Shown here: positions 35,206-46,787 of the stretch, piece after piece
Layout of the letters: each line of letters opens with the position of its first letter
Numbering within the stretch: position 1 is the first letter of the stretch
Assembly (NCBI GenBank): GCA_019916065.1
Contig: CM034244.1
Span: forward strand, 31,155,933 to 31,219,932
Source of the DNA: Vitellaria paradoxa
Lineage: Eukaryota > Streptophyta > Magnoliopsida > Ericales > Sapotaceae
Direction: 5' to 3'
DNA length: 64,000 bases
Translations under genes and position numbers: made by a program
The notes under the pieces: generated by a model
Databases searched by the model: none
The model's input: the letters and a program-made list of their open reading frames with translations, nothing else
Told to the model about the DNA's origin: nothing

Positions 35206-35532
35206 GTGTCATTTAATTTTTTTTTATATTTTATTTTTTATTTTTATTTTTTATTTTCTATTTGGAGCTCATTTATCATTTTGTCTTTTTAAGAATAAGG
35301 AAAAACAGTTAAAATGCATTTGATTACTTGTGTTTTCAAAATTTATTTTGGAAAATAGATAACGAGTTTACACATAAAATGAAAAATGACAAAAAGTTGT
35401 TTTAATCGTTTTCAACACAAAATGAGAAAAATCTCGAAATAAAGAAAAAATTTATTTTTTGTTTCCTTATTTTGGGATTTTTAAAAGATAAAACACATAA
35501 AATAAAAAATAAAAAAATAAATCAAATGTCAC
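35206..35532. mobile_element. AT-rich MITE, family B copy 2
   Basis: The ends are inverted: GGTGTCATTTAATTTTTTT at the left and AAATAAATCAAATGTCACT at the right. Internal TTGTGTTTTCAAAATTTATT and ATCTCGAAATAAAG match the copies at 56772 and 4035. No coding capacity; target duplication not resolved. Confidence 0.6.
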
Positions 35533-35860
35533 TTTAATTTTTTTAAAATAATCAAAATTTTCTTCTTATATTTTAAATTTCTTTTAAATCATAAAGATTA
35601 AAAATGTAAATTAAAATTATCCAAAAAATACAAAAAATACAAAAAATTAAAAAATTAATTACTAAAAAATTAACTTTCCCTCCCCAATACAAAAAAGTTA
35701 ATTTTTTTGGGGTAAGTAAAAAGTTAATAGTTGTAGCTAAATAGTAATTAGTAAAAAAAAAAAAAAACTAACTTTTTTTTTTTTTTATCAAATTCTATCG
35801 ATGTTCCATCAGCTTTCAAATTTGTCCGGAAGTTGAGCTTTTTGACATTCCTTATATTTA

Positions 35861-36116
35861 GGCTTGGTTTGGAAATAAAGTTAGCTACCTTATTTTTAGC
35901 TAGTTACTAGATAGATAAAAATAAGTTAGCTAACTTTATGTTTAGAAAGAAAAAAAAAAGTAATTTTTTTTGAGGTAAATTTTTAATTTTTGTTAATTTG
36001 ACATTTTTACCCTTGAAAGTTTAAAAAAAAGTTAAAATATCAAAGGGTAAAATTAACCAAGCACGGTTAAAGTTAAAAAAAAAGTCGGCTACTAGCCGAG
36101 TTTCCCAAATGGACCC
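35861..36116. mobile_element. Tourist-like MITE
   Basis: 256 bp between exact TTA duplications (35858-35860 and 36117-36119). Termini are GGCTTGGTTTGGAAAT and, inverted, TTTCCCAAATGGACCC. The interior has AAAAAGTAATTTTTTTTGAG, ATTTTTACCCTTG and GGCTACTAGCCGAG. It shares a TTA with the next element. Confidence 0.75.
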
Positions 36117-36119
36117 TTA

Positions 36120-36374
36120 GGCTACGTTTGAGAAGTGAGTGAGTTTCTCGGCATCTAACTTCTCATCTTTTTGTCTTTTTGTAAAATAATTAAATTTATT
36201 TTTTTATATTTTAAACTATTAAAGGTAAAAATATCAAATTAATATTAATAAAAAATTAAAAAATTAACTTTAAATAAATTAATTGTTTTCTTTAAAAAAA
36301 ATTAACTTTTTAATAACTATCTAATAATCAGCTAAAAAAAATTTAATTTTTTTTCCTTCTTCCCAAACGAAGCA
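36120..36374. mobile_element. Tourist-like MITE abutting the previous one
   Basis: Termini are GGCTACGTTTGAGAAG and, inverted, TTCCCAAACGAAGCA. TTA is at 36117-36119 (shared with its neighbour) and 36375-36377. The interior is AT-rich with the reiterated TTAACTTTTTAATAACTATC seen in related MITEs. Confidence 0.7.
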
Positions 36375-36517
36375 TTAATTAGATCCACTTTAATCTCTAA
36401 AACTAGTCCATCAAAGCCACGGGGCTTAGGTTACGTTTAGTGCTTCCATTCCGTCGGTGTTCAAATTTTATCCTACCTGCAATTGGACAAGACTACTTAG
36501 CTTTGTTTGGCTACTTA

Positions 36518-37418
36518 AGGTCCGTTTAGTAATAGTAATACTGTTATTTTTTTACTTTTATTCATTTACTTCTATTTTTTGTTGTCGTTTCTTTGAAATA
36601 AAAATTAAAACTGCATTAAAAAATATAATTTTGTTTACAATTATTAATTTTTTATTTTCATGAAATATTTAACTTTATTAATTTTTAAAAAATTTATTGA
36701 ATTTAACAAAATATATTTCATATTAATTTAATTTAATTAATCTAATTAATTAAATTAAACTAATCAATTAAATTATTTATTAAAAATCATTTAATTCAAT
36801 AAATATAAAATATATTAAATTGTAATTTAATTATATTATTTATTAAAAATAATTGAATAAAATATAATTATTATATCACAAAATTTAGGAAATATAAAAT
36901 ATATTAATTATAAATTAATTATATTATTTATTAGAACAATTGATAAAATATAATTCATAATAATTTAAATAATTTAATTATGATATTTATTAGAATATAT
37001 TTCATATTAAATAAAATAAAATAAAATAAATTAATTATTAAATTAAATTGAATTAAATTAATTATTAAATTAAATTAATTTATTTTTATTTATTCAAAAT
37101 AATGTATATTATATTAATCAAATTAATTAATTAAATATATCTTTTATTAAAAATAATTTAGTTTAACAAAATATTTAAATAAAATAATTAATTTTAATAT
37201 GATGTAACAAAAATGGACAAAGTATTAAACTTGACAAATATTTGTAACAAAAAAAAGAGTGAAAAAAATTTTTTTATTTACATTTTTCTGTTTAAGTTTT
37301 TATTTTTTTTTTGAAAGCAAAAAAAAAATATAAATAAATTTAACAAATATATTTTTATTGCCGATTTACAAAATTTTAAAAATATAAGCAAATAAATAAA
37401 AAAACAAAAACGTAGGCC
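36518..37418. mobile_element. AT-rich MITE-like element, copy 3 of the AT-rich repeat
   Basis: Flanked by CTTAA on both sides, with ends AGGTCCGTTTAG and, inverted, AAACGTAGGCC. The body is the AT-rich repeat (AAATTATTTATTAAAAATCA and similar) also found at 5385 and, inverted, at 32090. About 900 bp, no ORF of note. Confidence 0.5.
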
Positions 37419-39172
37419 TTAACCTTCGGGTTTGGAAAAGATTATCTCAAATTCTCTATGATAAGATAAGAAAGAAGATCATCATTAAGGAAATGATCAA
37501 CCTGTGAAATTGCAAACATCCTCAAGGACCACGATGTAAAAGGAGATTCAAATATTTATATTATTTATATAAAGAGGAGGCTTTATACAACCATAAATCC
37601 TCTCTAGTTAATTCTCACTATACAAGAATTTCATTCATGGTAGGTTATGTAAAAAGAAGCGATTGTGCTCTCCCAATCGTTGACTTCAAGACTTCCCGAA
37701 TTTCATGTTGAGATGTATGCAAATTGAGCCGAGCATTCTGAATCATCTAAGAAAAAAAAAATGGGTTTGAAGTTCCAAAATTTACCATATATCTTCAAAA
37801 AATTTCAATTTTTTCTAACTTTTTATGACTTTTATTAATTTTGCAAAAAAATATATTTATCATTAAAAAAATTGTAACAAAACCAACAACCATGTAAAAA
37901 AAGTAATATGCAAACAAAATCAATTCGAGCAAAATCAGTTTGAACAAAATCAATTTGAGTGAATTTTAAATTATAAGTGACATAACTGTTTGAAACTTCA
38001 AAATGTTTCCATAAAACGCTATTTTTTTTTTTAATTTTCTCCAATCAAATATCATCACGTATCATTTTTACACTAATTTTTAATAACTTTTTTAGTAAAT
38101 CAAATACAAATACTCAAAAATTTTCAAAGATAGTTGACATTCCAAACACCAAAAAATTAACACTATTTTATGACAAATACATTTAGAGTTCCAAAGAGGC
38201 CCGTAATTAAAAGAATATATATATTTGAAATTTTGTGCTACCCATGTCAAGTACCATCACCTTATTTAAGTCAAACCTTCCATCTACTGACATCTGCCAC
38301 TGGTAAAGCATGAACATACGATTAAAACTTCTTGCGTTACCATGAATATGCCAGCAAGTAATAATGCATATAGCAGCAATGATATAAAGTAAGCATTTCC
38401 ATTGCTTTGCAAAGCTCCCATCATGGGAGTTGTAGACCATTGTCTAACTTGCGACAAAAAGAATTCTCATCAACTGTAAAAGTAATTACATTGTTATGAG
38501 AGAATTTGTTAATTTATATCTAGCTAGTAATTATAAGTAAACATCTTCGCGGACCGTATAGTTTCGAATTTGGCTCGATTAAAAAAGAAATTGACATATA
38601 ATTTTAGATGAATTTGGCTCAATTAGAAAAGATTAGGATATAATTTTAAATTTATTTATTCTATTATAATTTGAATTCAATTAATTAATACTTAATTAAT
38701 GCGGAGATAGATGTATCTCTGCTTAAATGAATGTGGATATGTATTTTTAATAATCTAATTTTATGATATAAGATATATTTATTAGATTGGGTAATTTCAT
38801 GAGTGTGAAGCATATAGAGTAATTATGAACTGTTGTCTTTCATGTTGTCTCACATCACCCTCGTTAAGTAATTTTATATATATTTTTCTTATAAGGTCCT
38901 TTGCACCCTCATCTCATGATGTTTTGGGACTGAGTTCTATTTATGGTTCAACATACTATCAAATTTAGGTTCGTGACCTTCGGGACTGCCCTTTGCATAA
39001 GGGCGTGTGTTAGTTTCCATGTTGTCCTTCTCCTTATAAGATACTGTGCACCCTTACCATATAACTGCGATTTTGGGTTGAGTTTTATGCATGATTCTAA
39101 CAAGAATCATGTAAATTAGTATTTCACTATGAAAAATGTGGACTTTTAGCAAGTAGTACACACTTTTTCCCC
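37419..39172. other. Intergenic DNA without a recognised gene
   Basis: A MITE-like stretch is at 37770-38160 (inverted-type TTCCAAAATTT and GACATTCCAAACACC ends, internal ATCATCACGTATCATTTTTA also seen at 53389). A common plant intergenic repeat with GTCTCACATCA and CTTATAAGGTCCTTTGCACC lies at about 38845-39110. The 77-codon frame at 38207-38440 has no recognisable domain. Confidence 0.45.
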
Positions 39173-39188
39173 CCTTTTCGATCAATAA

Positions 39189-42100
39189 CCAAACCAAACC
39201 AAATCAAGCCTTTTCCCACTAGGTGGGGTCGGTTATATGGATTTGTCGATGCCAATTAGATCTGTTTAGGGGCATGTCCTCTGATAAATCTAGGTAGGTC
39301 AGGTCATGTTTAATGGTTTCTTTCCATCTTCTATTGGGTCTTCCTCTACCTCTCCTGCTCTTGGCAATCTCCATACTTTTATACCTTCTAACAGGTGCCT
39401 CTGCTGGACACCTTCTAACAGGTGCCTCTGCTGGACGCCTTCTAACATGGCCAAACCATCTTAATCGGTTTTCTCTCATTTTATCTTCAATTGGTGCTAT
39501 TCCTACTTTGCCCTTAATCCCCTCGTTCCTAATCCTATCTTTCCTTGTAATCCCGCACATCCACCTTAGCATCCTCATCTCCGCAACTGCCATCTTCTGA
39601 CCATGATTATGCTTTACTGCCCAACACTCTGATCCATATAGCAGCGCTGGTCTAACCGCTACCTTATAATACTTTCCTTTCACCTTGAGGGGGATTTTTC
39701 GGTCACACAAAACCCCCGAAACACTCCTCCATTTGGTCCACTCAGCTTGAATCTTGTGACTTACATCAGTATCAATCCCTCCATCTTGTTGCACCATAGA
39801 TCCAAGGTACCTAAATTTATCTTTCTCTACAATTTTTGGTGTGCCTAAACTTACTTCTATACTGCCTGTTATCCTACTTTGACTAAACTTACATTCTATA
39901 TATTCCGTCTTGCATCGGCTTAGCCTAAACCCTTTTGTCTCTAACGTATCCCGCCACAATTCTAGCTTAGCGTTCACTCCTTCTCTCGTCTCATCTACTA
40001 AAACAATATCATCTGCAAATAGCATACACCACGGCACCTCATCTTGAATATGTCTTGTAATCTCATCCATAACTAAAGCAAACAAGTACGGGCTTAACGC
40101 TGAGCCTTGATGTAAACCAATCGTGATAGGGAACTCATTAGTCTCTCCACCAGTCGTCTGTATAGATGTCATGGCTCTATCATACATGTCCTTTATCACC
40201 TCAATATATGCGACACACGTTCCTTTCTTTTCCAATACTTTCTATAGAATCTCCCTAGGAACTCGATCATATGCTTTCTCTAAATCGATGAACACCATAT
40301 GTAAATCTTTTTGACATTCTCTATACTGTTCCATTAACCTCCTCAAGAGAAAGATAGCCACGATGGTTGATCTTCCAGGCATGAAACCAAATTGGTTCTC
40401 TGAAACGTTTGTTGTCCTTCTTAGTCTTCTCTCAATAACTCTCTCCCATAATTTCATCGTATGGCTCATCAATTTAATCCCGCGGTAGTTTGCACAGTTC
40501 TGAATATCTCCTTTGTTCTTGTATATGGGTATAAGGATACTTTTCCTCCATGCATCAGGCATCTTCTTGCTCTTTAGCACTACATTAAAAAGTTTTGTCA
40601 ACCAACTTATGCCATCTGGCCCAACCGCTTTCCCATTCTTCATCCTTTTTAATACTTCTTTTACTTCTTCCCTACTGATTCTCCTATTGAACATAAAATT
40701 TAATTCTTCCCTAAAAGTGGTAAACTGCCCCAAATGTATGTCACTACTACTGCTTTCGTTAAAAAACTTATAGAAGTAGCTCTTCCAACGCTCTTTTATC
40801 TCCTCTTCCTTTACTAATACTTTTTCATCCTCATCCTTAATGCATTTAACTTGATTTAAATCCTTGGTCCGTCTATCTCTAGATTTAGCAAGCTTGAATA
40901 TCTTTCTTTCACCCTTCTTAGTGTTAAGTCGCCTATATAAATCCTCAAATGTCTTTGCTTAGCCTCACTAACTGCTTTTTTGGTTTCTCTTCTAGCTTTT
41001 CTATGCCTCTCCAAGTTCGCTTCATTTCGGTCGTTTTGCCAAGATTTAAAACACTCTCTTTTAACTCTTATCTTATCTTGGACTGCCTCGTTCCACCACC
41101 ATGCCTTTTTCTGTGCCGGAGTACTCTCTTTGGATTCTCCTAAGACTTCTTTCCCTACCCTCCTAATACACTTTGCTACCTTATCCTACATAATATTTGC
41201 ACTCTCATTTACCATCCAAATGTTTTCCTCTAGTACTCTTTCCCTGAATGCTGCTTGCTTATCACTTTTTAAGTTCCACCATTTAGTCTTTGAGCATCTA
41301 TATGACTTCTTTTTTCTAGCCCACCTTTAAAGATGCACATCTATGACCAACAACCTATGTTGGGCAGTCAAGCTCTCCCTTGGTATAACTTTACAATCTT
41401 TACAAGCTATACGGTCTCTTTTGTTAGTTAAGAAGAAGTCAATCTGTGTCTTTGAGGAGCCACTCTTATAAGTCACCAAATGTTCCTCTCTCTTCCTAAA
41501 AAAAGTGTTCGTCACCATGAGATCATAAGCCACTGCAAACTCCAAAATATCCTTCCCTTTTTCATTTCTATCACCGTAACCATATCCCCCGTGTATTCCT
41601 ATGTATCCATCTATGTCGCGTCCTATATGACCGTTCAAATCTCCTCCTATGAAGACCATATCTCTTTGAGGTATCTCTAATAACATTCCTTCCAAGTCTT
41701 CCCAAAACTTCTCCTTATGTACATCTCCTAAGCCCACCTGGGGGGCATAAGCACTAATTACGTTTACTATCTCTTCTCCTAACACTAACTTAATTGCAAT
41801 AATCCTATCTCCACAGCGTTTCACATTAACTATATCTTCCTTTAGGTCCTTGCTTATTACTATGCCGACCTCATTTCTCGATCTATTAAGTCCCGTATAC
41901 CATAACTTATACCCAGTCCTTTCAATCTCTTTAGCTTTCTGTCCCACCCACTTTGTCTCTTGCAAGCAAACAATTGCGATTCTTCTCCTTTCCATTGTAT
42001 CCACCACTTCCGTAAGTTTCCCAGTTAAGCTCCCAATATTCCAAGTACCTAATCTCAGCTTTCTATTTTGGACTAGCTTCCTTGCCCCCCCACTCGTCCA

Positions 42101-42356
42101 GGAAAGTGCGAGGACCCTTACCTATTTAACACCGCACCCGGGCGCCGATGCAGCGGTCCTTGCTTATTTAACACTGTACTCGGACCATACAGCGCGTCGC
42201 TAAGTAGGGAACGTCCCCACGAAATCTCATTAGGTGTCAGAAAATCCATAAAAAAATTCGACAAAGTTTTACGCTGGCTGTCGACTACCTAACACAACCC
42301 TCCTCCTTTATCCGGGTTTGGGACCGGCCATGAAAAAAACATAAGCAGAGTTTCCT
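39189..42356 (-). mobile_element. Near full-length RTE-clade LINE, copy C
   Basis: 3168 bp on the minus strand, flanked by exact 16-bp duplications CCTTTTCGATCAATAA (39173-39188 and 42357-42372). The 3' end (low coordinates) has the CACTAGGTGGGGTCGG complement and an AAACCAAACCAAA tail. The 5' end lies near GGGACCGGCCATG. It is colinear with copy B. It has longer open segments and fewer stops, so it is probably the younger insertion. Confidence 0.92.
39219..42067 (-). pseudogene. RTE LINE endonuclease-reverse transcriptase polyprotein, few lesions
   Basis: The endonuclease is open from about 42067 to 41327: LRLGTWNIGSLTGK, CLQETKWVG, ISAYAPQVGLGD, GGDLNGHIGRD and KTQIDFFL. Reverse transcriptase: [10 protein letters not shown] (about 40640), [39 protein letters not shown] (about 40030-39980), then a C-terminal MRMLRWMCGITR and a SNWHRQIHITDPT end. 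Lesions: a stop for Q after IDVHL (41327), a W stop near 41190, a one-base shift near 40960, an in-frame 39-nt deletion after GPD, and TAG for W in PREIL-stop-KVLEKKG (40242). A 27-bp duplication gives RRRPAEAPVRRCPAEAPVRR. It cannot make a complete protein. Confidence 0.9.
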
Positions 42357-42372
42357 CCTTTTCGATCAATAA

Positions 42373-44047
42373 TTTTTTATTTTTCTACCAAAGTAACATT
42401 ATTTGATAACTAAAAATCTGAGAGTTAATCTTTTAGTCGGACTATAATTCCTTGCTAAAAGTATATATAGTGCATTTTTTTTTTTTTTTTTAGCAATTCA
42501 ACTTTTGTATGACTATAGGTCAGATAAAAATTTTATTAACATTTAACGGGCTAAAAAAATACTTTTAAGCAATGAAATTTTTTTTCCTCGTTAAATTTCA
42601 CTGGCAAAAAAGTAATTTTATTTATTTATTTATTTTTTTAGGTCTAGGCTAGTGTTGTATGTTAGCTTGGTGGTTCTTTTTTTAGGGTCCCAAAATCTAG
42701 ATCTGACAAGATATTACACCTTCGATCTCAATGTCCTAAGAAAACCCTAGAAAAAGTATGCAAATGGGTCCACGGTGTATGGAAACAACCAACAAAGTTG
42801 TCAAATTTCAATTAGGGTTTTCTGGTTTTCACTTTGTGCATTGGTGGAAAGTGGCAAAAGAGGCCGGGTGCCCTCATGGGTGCTGAAAGTGCGCCACCCA
42901 CCGCCACTATGCCCGTATCTATTCATACCGATGGAGATAGGATTTGGAGAAAAAAAAAAAAAGAAAAAAGAAAAAAAGGTAAACCTATCTAGATTAAGAA
43001 ACTTTACAACATTAGATACGAGAAAGTTTTATAAAAATAATGTTTGTGTCACGCATCATTTTAAAATAAAAAAATTTAATTTCGACAAGTTGGTTTAAGT
43101 GGCAAGGCAAGTAAATATAGGGGTATTAGGTTTGTGGTGCAAATTTGATGTTATGCGAGGTAGCTTGGGGCATATCAACTCGCGAGAATCATGTTGATTT
43201 AATAGATGTTATGTTAAACACATAATACTCACTTAATGTCGGTAGTATGAGAGACATTTTTCTATTTTTGAGGAAGTTTGTAATTTAAGAATGAATTCAA
43301 GAACCTTTATCTTGAATAATTCTTCTCACGTCATTTAAAAAAAAAAAAAAAACATAGTTCAAAATTAAAATTATTTACAAAATTCTCAATGACAATACAT
43401 CATTATTGCTACATTTTCTTGTAAATACTTATAATAGGATATCATTTTTCCTTCAAGCGGACTGAGGCGGACAACTCAGGTAGTCTGACCCAATTTTATT
43501 TTTTTTTAAATCAAATTTAGCTTACCTTAAATTTTTATAGATAGCTCACTCTATCTATTATAAGTATTTGTTCTTTTCTATTTCTGTTGTTTTTCTTTTT
43601 AAATATGAATAAAAATTAAATTTTGTTTCTGACAAAATTTTATATCAATTCAAACAATTTCAAAATTTGAGGCTGCCCTGCTTTCCTTAAAAAGCCAATT
43701 AAGGCAGCAATGGGAGTGCACACAAAGAAAAGCTCGAAAGAGAGAAAGCAGTGCGAGAATCTTGACAATCGGTGCACGCAATCAATTCATGTGTATTTTC
43801 TACTACCAAATCCAATTTGGATTTTAAGTCTGTCTCCACTCGATGTTGAGACGATTTACATGTACATTCAACAAATATTTTGGACACCACAACAAGATCG
43901 AAGGAAAAGAAAATGGACCTCTTTTTTCTTTTTGAGATGAGTTTGTCAAATGCTGCTGGGTTAGGGCTATCCTTCAACGACTGGATCGTATGTATGGGGA
44001 CCTCTGAAGAGAACATTCCAATTCATTTTTTTTGTAGAATGATATAT
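42373..44047. other. Intergenic DNA without a recognised gene
   Basis: Homopolymer and AT-rich stretches. Two frames of about 105 codons (42775-43098 plus, 43699-44016 minus) have no recognisable domain and run into A-rich tracts, so I do not call them genes. Confidence 0.45.
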
Positions 44048-44204
44048 GGGCTCCATTCGGAGTTACAAAAGATTTTGAAAAATGGTGCAAAATATTAGAA
44101 AACTCTAAAAGTTATTCACTTTTTATCTTATTGTACGAATTACGAACCTACAAGTTATCTCACTTTATTTCATTTTATCTTACTTTTTATTATTTCAAAT
44201 GCAC
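44048..44204 (-). mobile_element. Tourist-like MITE, family A (short form), reversed
   Basis: Reverse-complemented it reads GTGCATTTGAAATAATAAAA, AAAGTAAGATAAAATG and TTCGTAATTCGTACAATA, as in the copies at 11838 and 16822. The left end is GGGCTCCATTCGG. Flanks are TAT and TAA, so the target duplication is imperfect. Confidence 0.6.
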
Positions 44205-44319
44205 TAATAATAAGCAACGGAATAATTATGCTTGTAATTCTCCCTCTTCCAATTCATGCTAAAGATTTCTGCATTGTGAGCATAGGCGGATGTACATAGG
44301 AGCAAGGGAGGTTAATTGA

Positions 44320-44545
44320 CTCCACTGGAAGTAAAATTTTTGTAAAAAGTTGTATAATTTTTGAGATATTTTTGTATTTTTGCTCCTATAAAATATATCT
44401 TTCAAAACAAATTATCCATATACATCAAGCAATTTACAAGTTTTTCCCCCATTGGAAGCAAAAATTCTTTAGAAAATAGTATAATTTTTGAGATATTTTT
44501 ATCCTTTTGTCCCCATAAAATATGTCTCAAAACAGATTACTTATA
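44320..44545 (+). repeat. Two-copy direct repeat, ~128-bp spacing
   Basis: TATAATTTTTGAGATATTTTT occurs at about 44351 and 44479. Each copy is preceded by CCACTGGAAG/CCATTGGAAG and followed by CC(T/C)ATAAAATAT. GGCGGATG (44286) and TTGGATCCGC (44598) may be the inverted ends of a larger decayed element. Confidence 0.55.
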
Positions 44546-45687
44546 AGTCAAGTACACTACCTTTATTTATCGGCTTGACCTTACTGTAATAAAATCTTGG
44601 ATCCGCAACTGATTGTGAGATTTGTAGCGGTTTATACTTGCATGTGACTCTTCTGTTTTGTAGAGATATAATTTTCAGGATGATCCTAAATCGCAATTAA
44701 ATGATGTTATTACAATTGCCAGTCAATCGCCTTTACGTAGGATGGCCCCAAATCACGATTAAACAATGCTACCATTGTTACAAGCCTACTTTTATCGTAT
44801 ATTTGGAGTAAGACCTCTTGGTCGAAAAAAAAATAAATAAAGGTAGGAAAAAAGTCTAATTTATTCAAATAAGGACATGTGTTTCGAAAAAATTTCAAAA
44901 CATGTATATTTATTTGAAAAGATTAAAAAATATAATAAAATAAAATAAATTCATTAATATATTTTTTAATTTAATTATTTTTCAATTATCAAATCTTATA
45001 TATTTTTTTCTTTTTACTTTTCCCTTTACGTTTCAGTCACACCCCAAACGTAAAATAAAATTTTGAATCCTTATAATCAATTCTTTTTAATATATTTTTC
45101 TCTTGATAAATTCTTGATTCAAACAGAGTCTTAATATTTGTAAAGTGCATCTGAAATGAAAAATTGGCATATGCATTTTAGCTGCTATTCGGGTTTTTCA
45201 TTGGAGCCATGCGTGAATTATACATGTCTGTCCCTAAGACTTCTAGCTAGTGTGGATGCGAGAGCCTGAGGTGTAGTGCGTGCAGAGAAGCTGGCTAGCT
45301 CCTTTTCTTCAAGTTGAAAAGAGAAGTTTGCTTTAAAGAAATTTTGATGATTACCTCGCTTCGTAAAATAAATGTTCACTCTCATGGATAAGATTACTAA
45401 AAATCCACACAATTTTATTTTATTTTTTTTAAGTACTCCTCACTTTTTTTTTTAAGCACAATCCACAATCCAATATTTTAGTTCAAAAAACTGAAATGTA
45501 GGTGACGGGATATAAACACACAAACGCACCTTAACTGTCCCGATATGGGACAACTTGTCCATTACAGCCTCTCGGTCCAAGGCCCAGACTGACGAAGTGT
45601 GGGCCATAATCCACGCAACCTATAGGGAGGGTGGAGCACTAGACGACGCGCACACAATTTTTTTTTTCATTTATATATATATGCATA

Positions 45688-46318
45688 TAGGTATGTCAAA
45701 TATACCCGTACTCGGTGGGTACCCGCTTCACCCGCCCCATTCGGGGAGGGTACGGGGATGTTAATAACGGGGACGGGAACGGGTATGGAGATTTGAAATG
45801 TTACCCGCACGGGTACGAGGACGAGAACGGGTACGATAGTCTCCACCCCGCCCCGTACCCGTTTAAATATTTATTTGTTAATTTTGTTGGCGTGGTGACT
45901 CCTTTAGAAGTCCCACATCGATTTTTCACAAAGAAGTAAAGGTCTTGTGAGGTTATAAATAAAGACTACTTCATCTTTGGTTAAGTGCATCAGTTAAAGT
46001 CAAATATTATATATATATTTTTTATTTTTTATTTAATATATATATGTAATATATTTTTATTTAATATAAATAATGTTAATAATAATTTTAAATATTTATT
46101 TTATACATGTAATATATAATTTGTAATAATTATATACTTGGCGGGTAAACGGGGACGGGAATGGAGAATTCATTATTTTGTGGGGACAGGTATGGGAAAA
46201 ATTTTTTTCCTCGAAACGGGGATGGGGGCGGGGACGGATAAGGGTATTGCTAAACGGGGACGGGGATGGGAAAGGGAAAGGTCATACCCGTCCCATACCT
46301 ACCCCGTTGACATCCCTA
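45688..46318. mobile_element. Non-autonomous hAT-type element with 8-bp target duplication
   Basis: 631 bp between exact 8-bp copies TATGCATA (45680-45687 and 46319-46326). Termini are TAGGTATGTCAA and, inverted, TTGACATCCCTA. Both subterminal regions are strongly GC-rich with reiterated ACGGGGA(C/T)GGG and CCCGTACCCG motifs, unlike the AT-rich core (45990-46130). It has no transposase. An snRNA-like USE and TATA pair lies inside. Confidence 0.85.
45910..45961 (+). promoter_or_regulatory. USE plus TATA box, plant U-snRNA promoter-like, inside the hAT element
   Basis: GTCCCACATCG (45910-45920) matches the plant upstream sequence element RTCCCACATCG of U-snRNA genes. TATAAATA follows at 45954-45961, 33 bp later. 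In plants that spacing is of the RNA polymerase II snRNA type; polymerase III types are about one helical turn shorter. Downstream (from about 45980) I do not see a convincing snRNA body. Similar CCCACATCG-TATA strings occur in plant repeats, so function is uncertain. Confidence 0.5.
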
Positions 46319-46524
46319 TATGCATATGTAAACGGAGATATTTCTTTGTAGACTGATTTATTTCACTCTTAGAAGACATTTTAATTACATATGTCCAAAA
46401 TTCCTATGGAATTCCTAAGGATGTTGTCCCCAGTGACACTGTGGGCCTAAACATAAGCATGCCTTTGAGACCAAATCATGTCTGGATCTCAGGCCATTGC
46501 TAGCTAGCCTAGCTCCATCCCATC

Positions 46525-46528
<4 letters not shown>

Positions 46529-46558
<30 letters not shown>
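46529..46558. repeat. (GA)15 microsatellite
   Basis: Uninterrupted GA dinucleotides. Confidence 0.95.
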
Positions 46559-46560
<2 letters not shown>

Positions 46561-46774
46561 CTCAATGATAAGAAATATCTTTATTCCTTTGTTTGGATAT
46601 TCATTATTGGGTGGTGCGGAAACAAACCAAGATATATAGAAGCACGCCAACTTGTATCTAACAATGGAGATTTAGCCATGCATGTTTTGTACAAGGGAAA
46701 GAAGTATAAGAACGAAGGGAAGGAGAGAGCAAAGTAGCATCCTAATTAATTAAGCAATAGATTTACATTTTTTT

Positions 46775-46787
46775 GGGGGGGGGGGGG
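46775..46787. repeat. G13 homopolymer
   Basis: Thirteen consecutive G after a T run. Confidence 0.9.

Noticed and set aside
39313..42203. Several plus-strand frames of 60-117 codons
   Set aside because: Antisense shadows of LINE copy C; equivalent shadows occur opposite copy B.
42775..43098. 107-codon plus-strand frame
   Set aside because: No recognisable domain and it passes through an A/G-rich AAAAAGAAAAAAGAAA tract.
43699..44016. 105-codon minus-strand frame
   Set aside because: Weak serine-rich composition, no domain, two equally long plus-strand frames overlap it.
45961..46010. snRNA body downstream of the USE/TATA pair
   Set aside because: CTTTGGTTAAG at about 45976 faintly recalls the 5' part of U2, but the rest does not follow, so no snRNA gene is called.
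45715..46356. Glycine-rich frames
   Set aside because: They arise from the ACGGGGACGGG reiterations of the hAT element ends.
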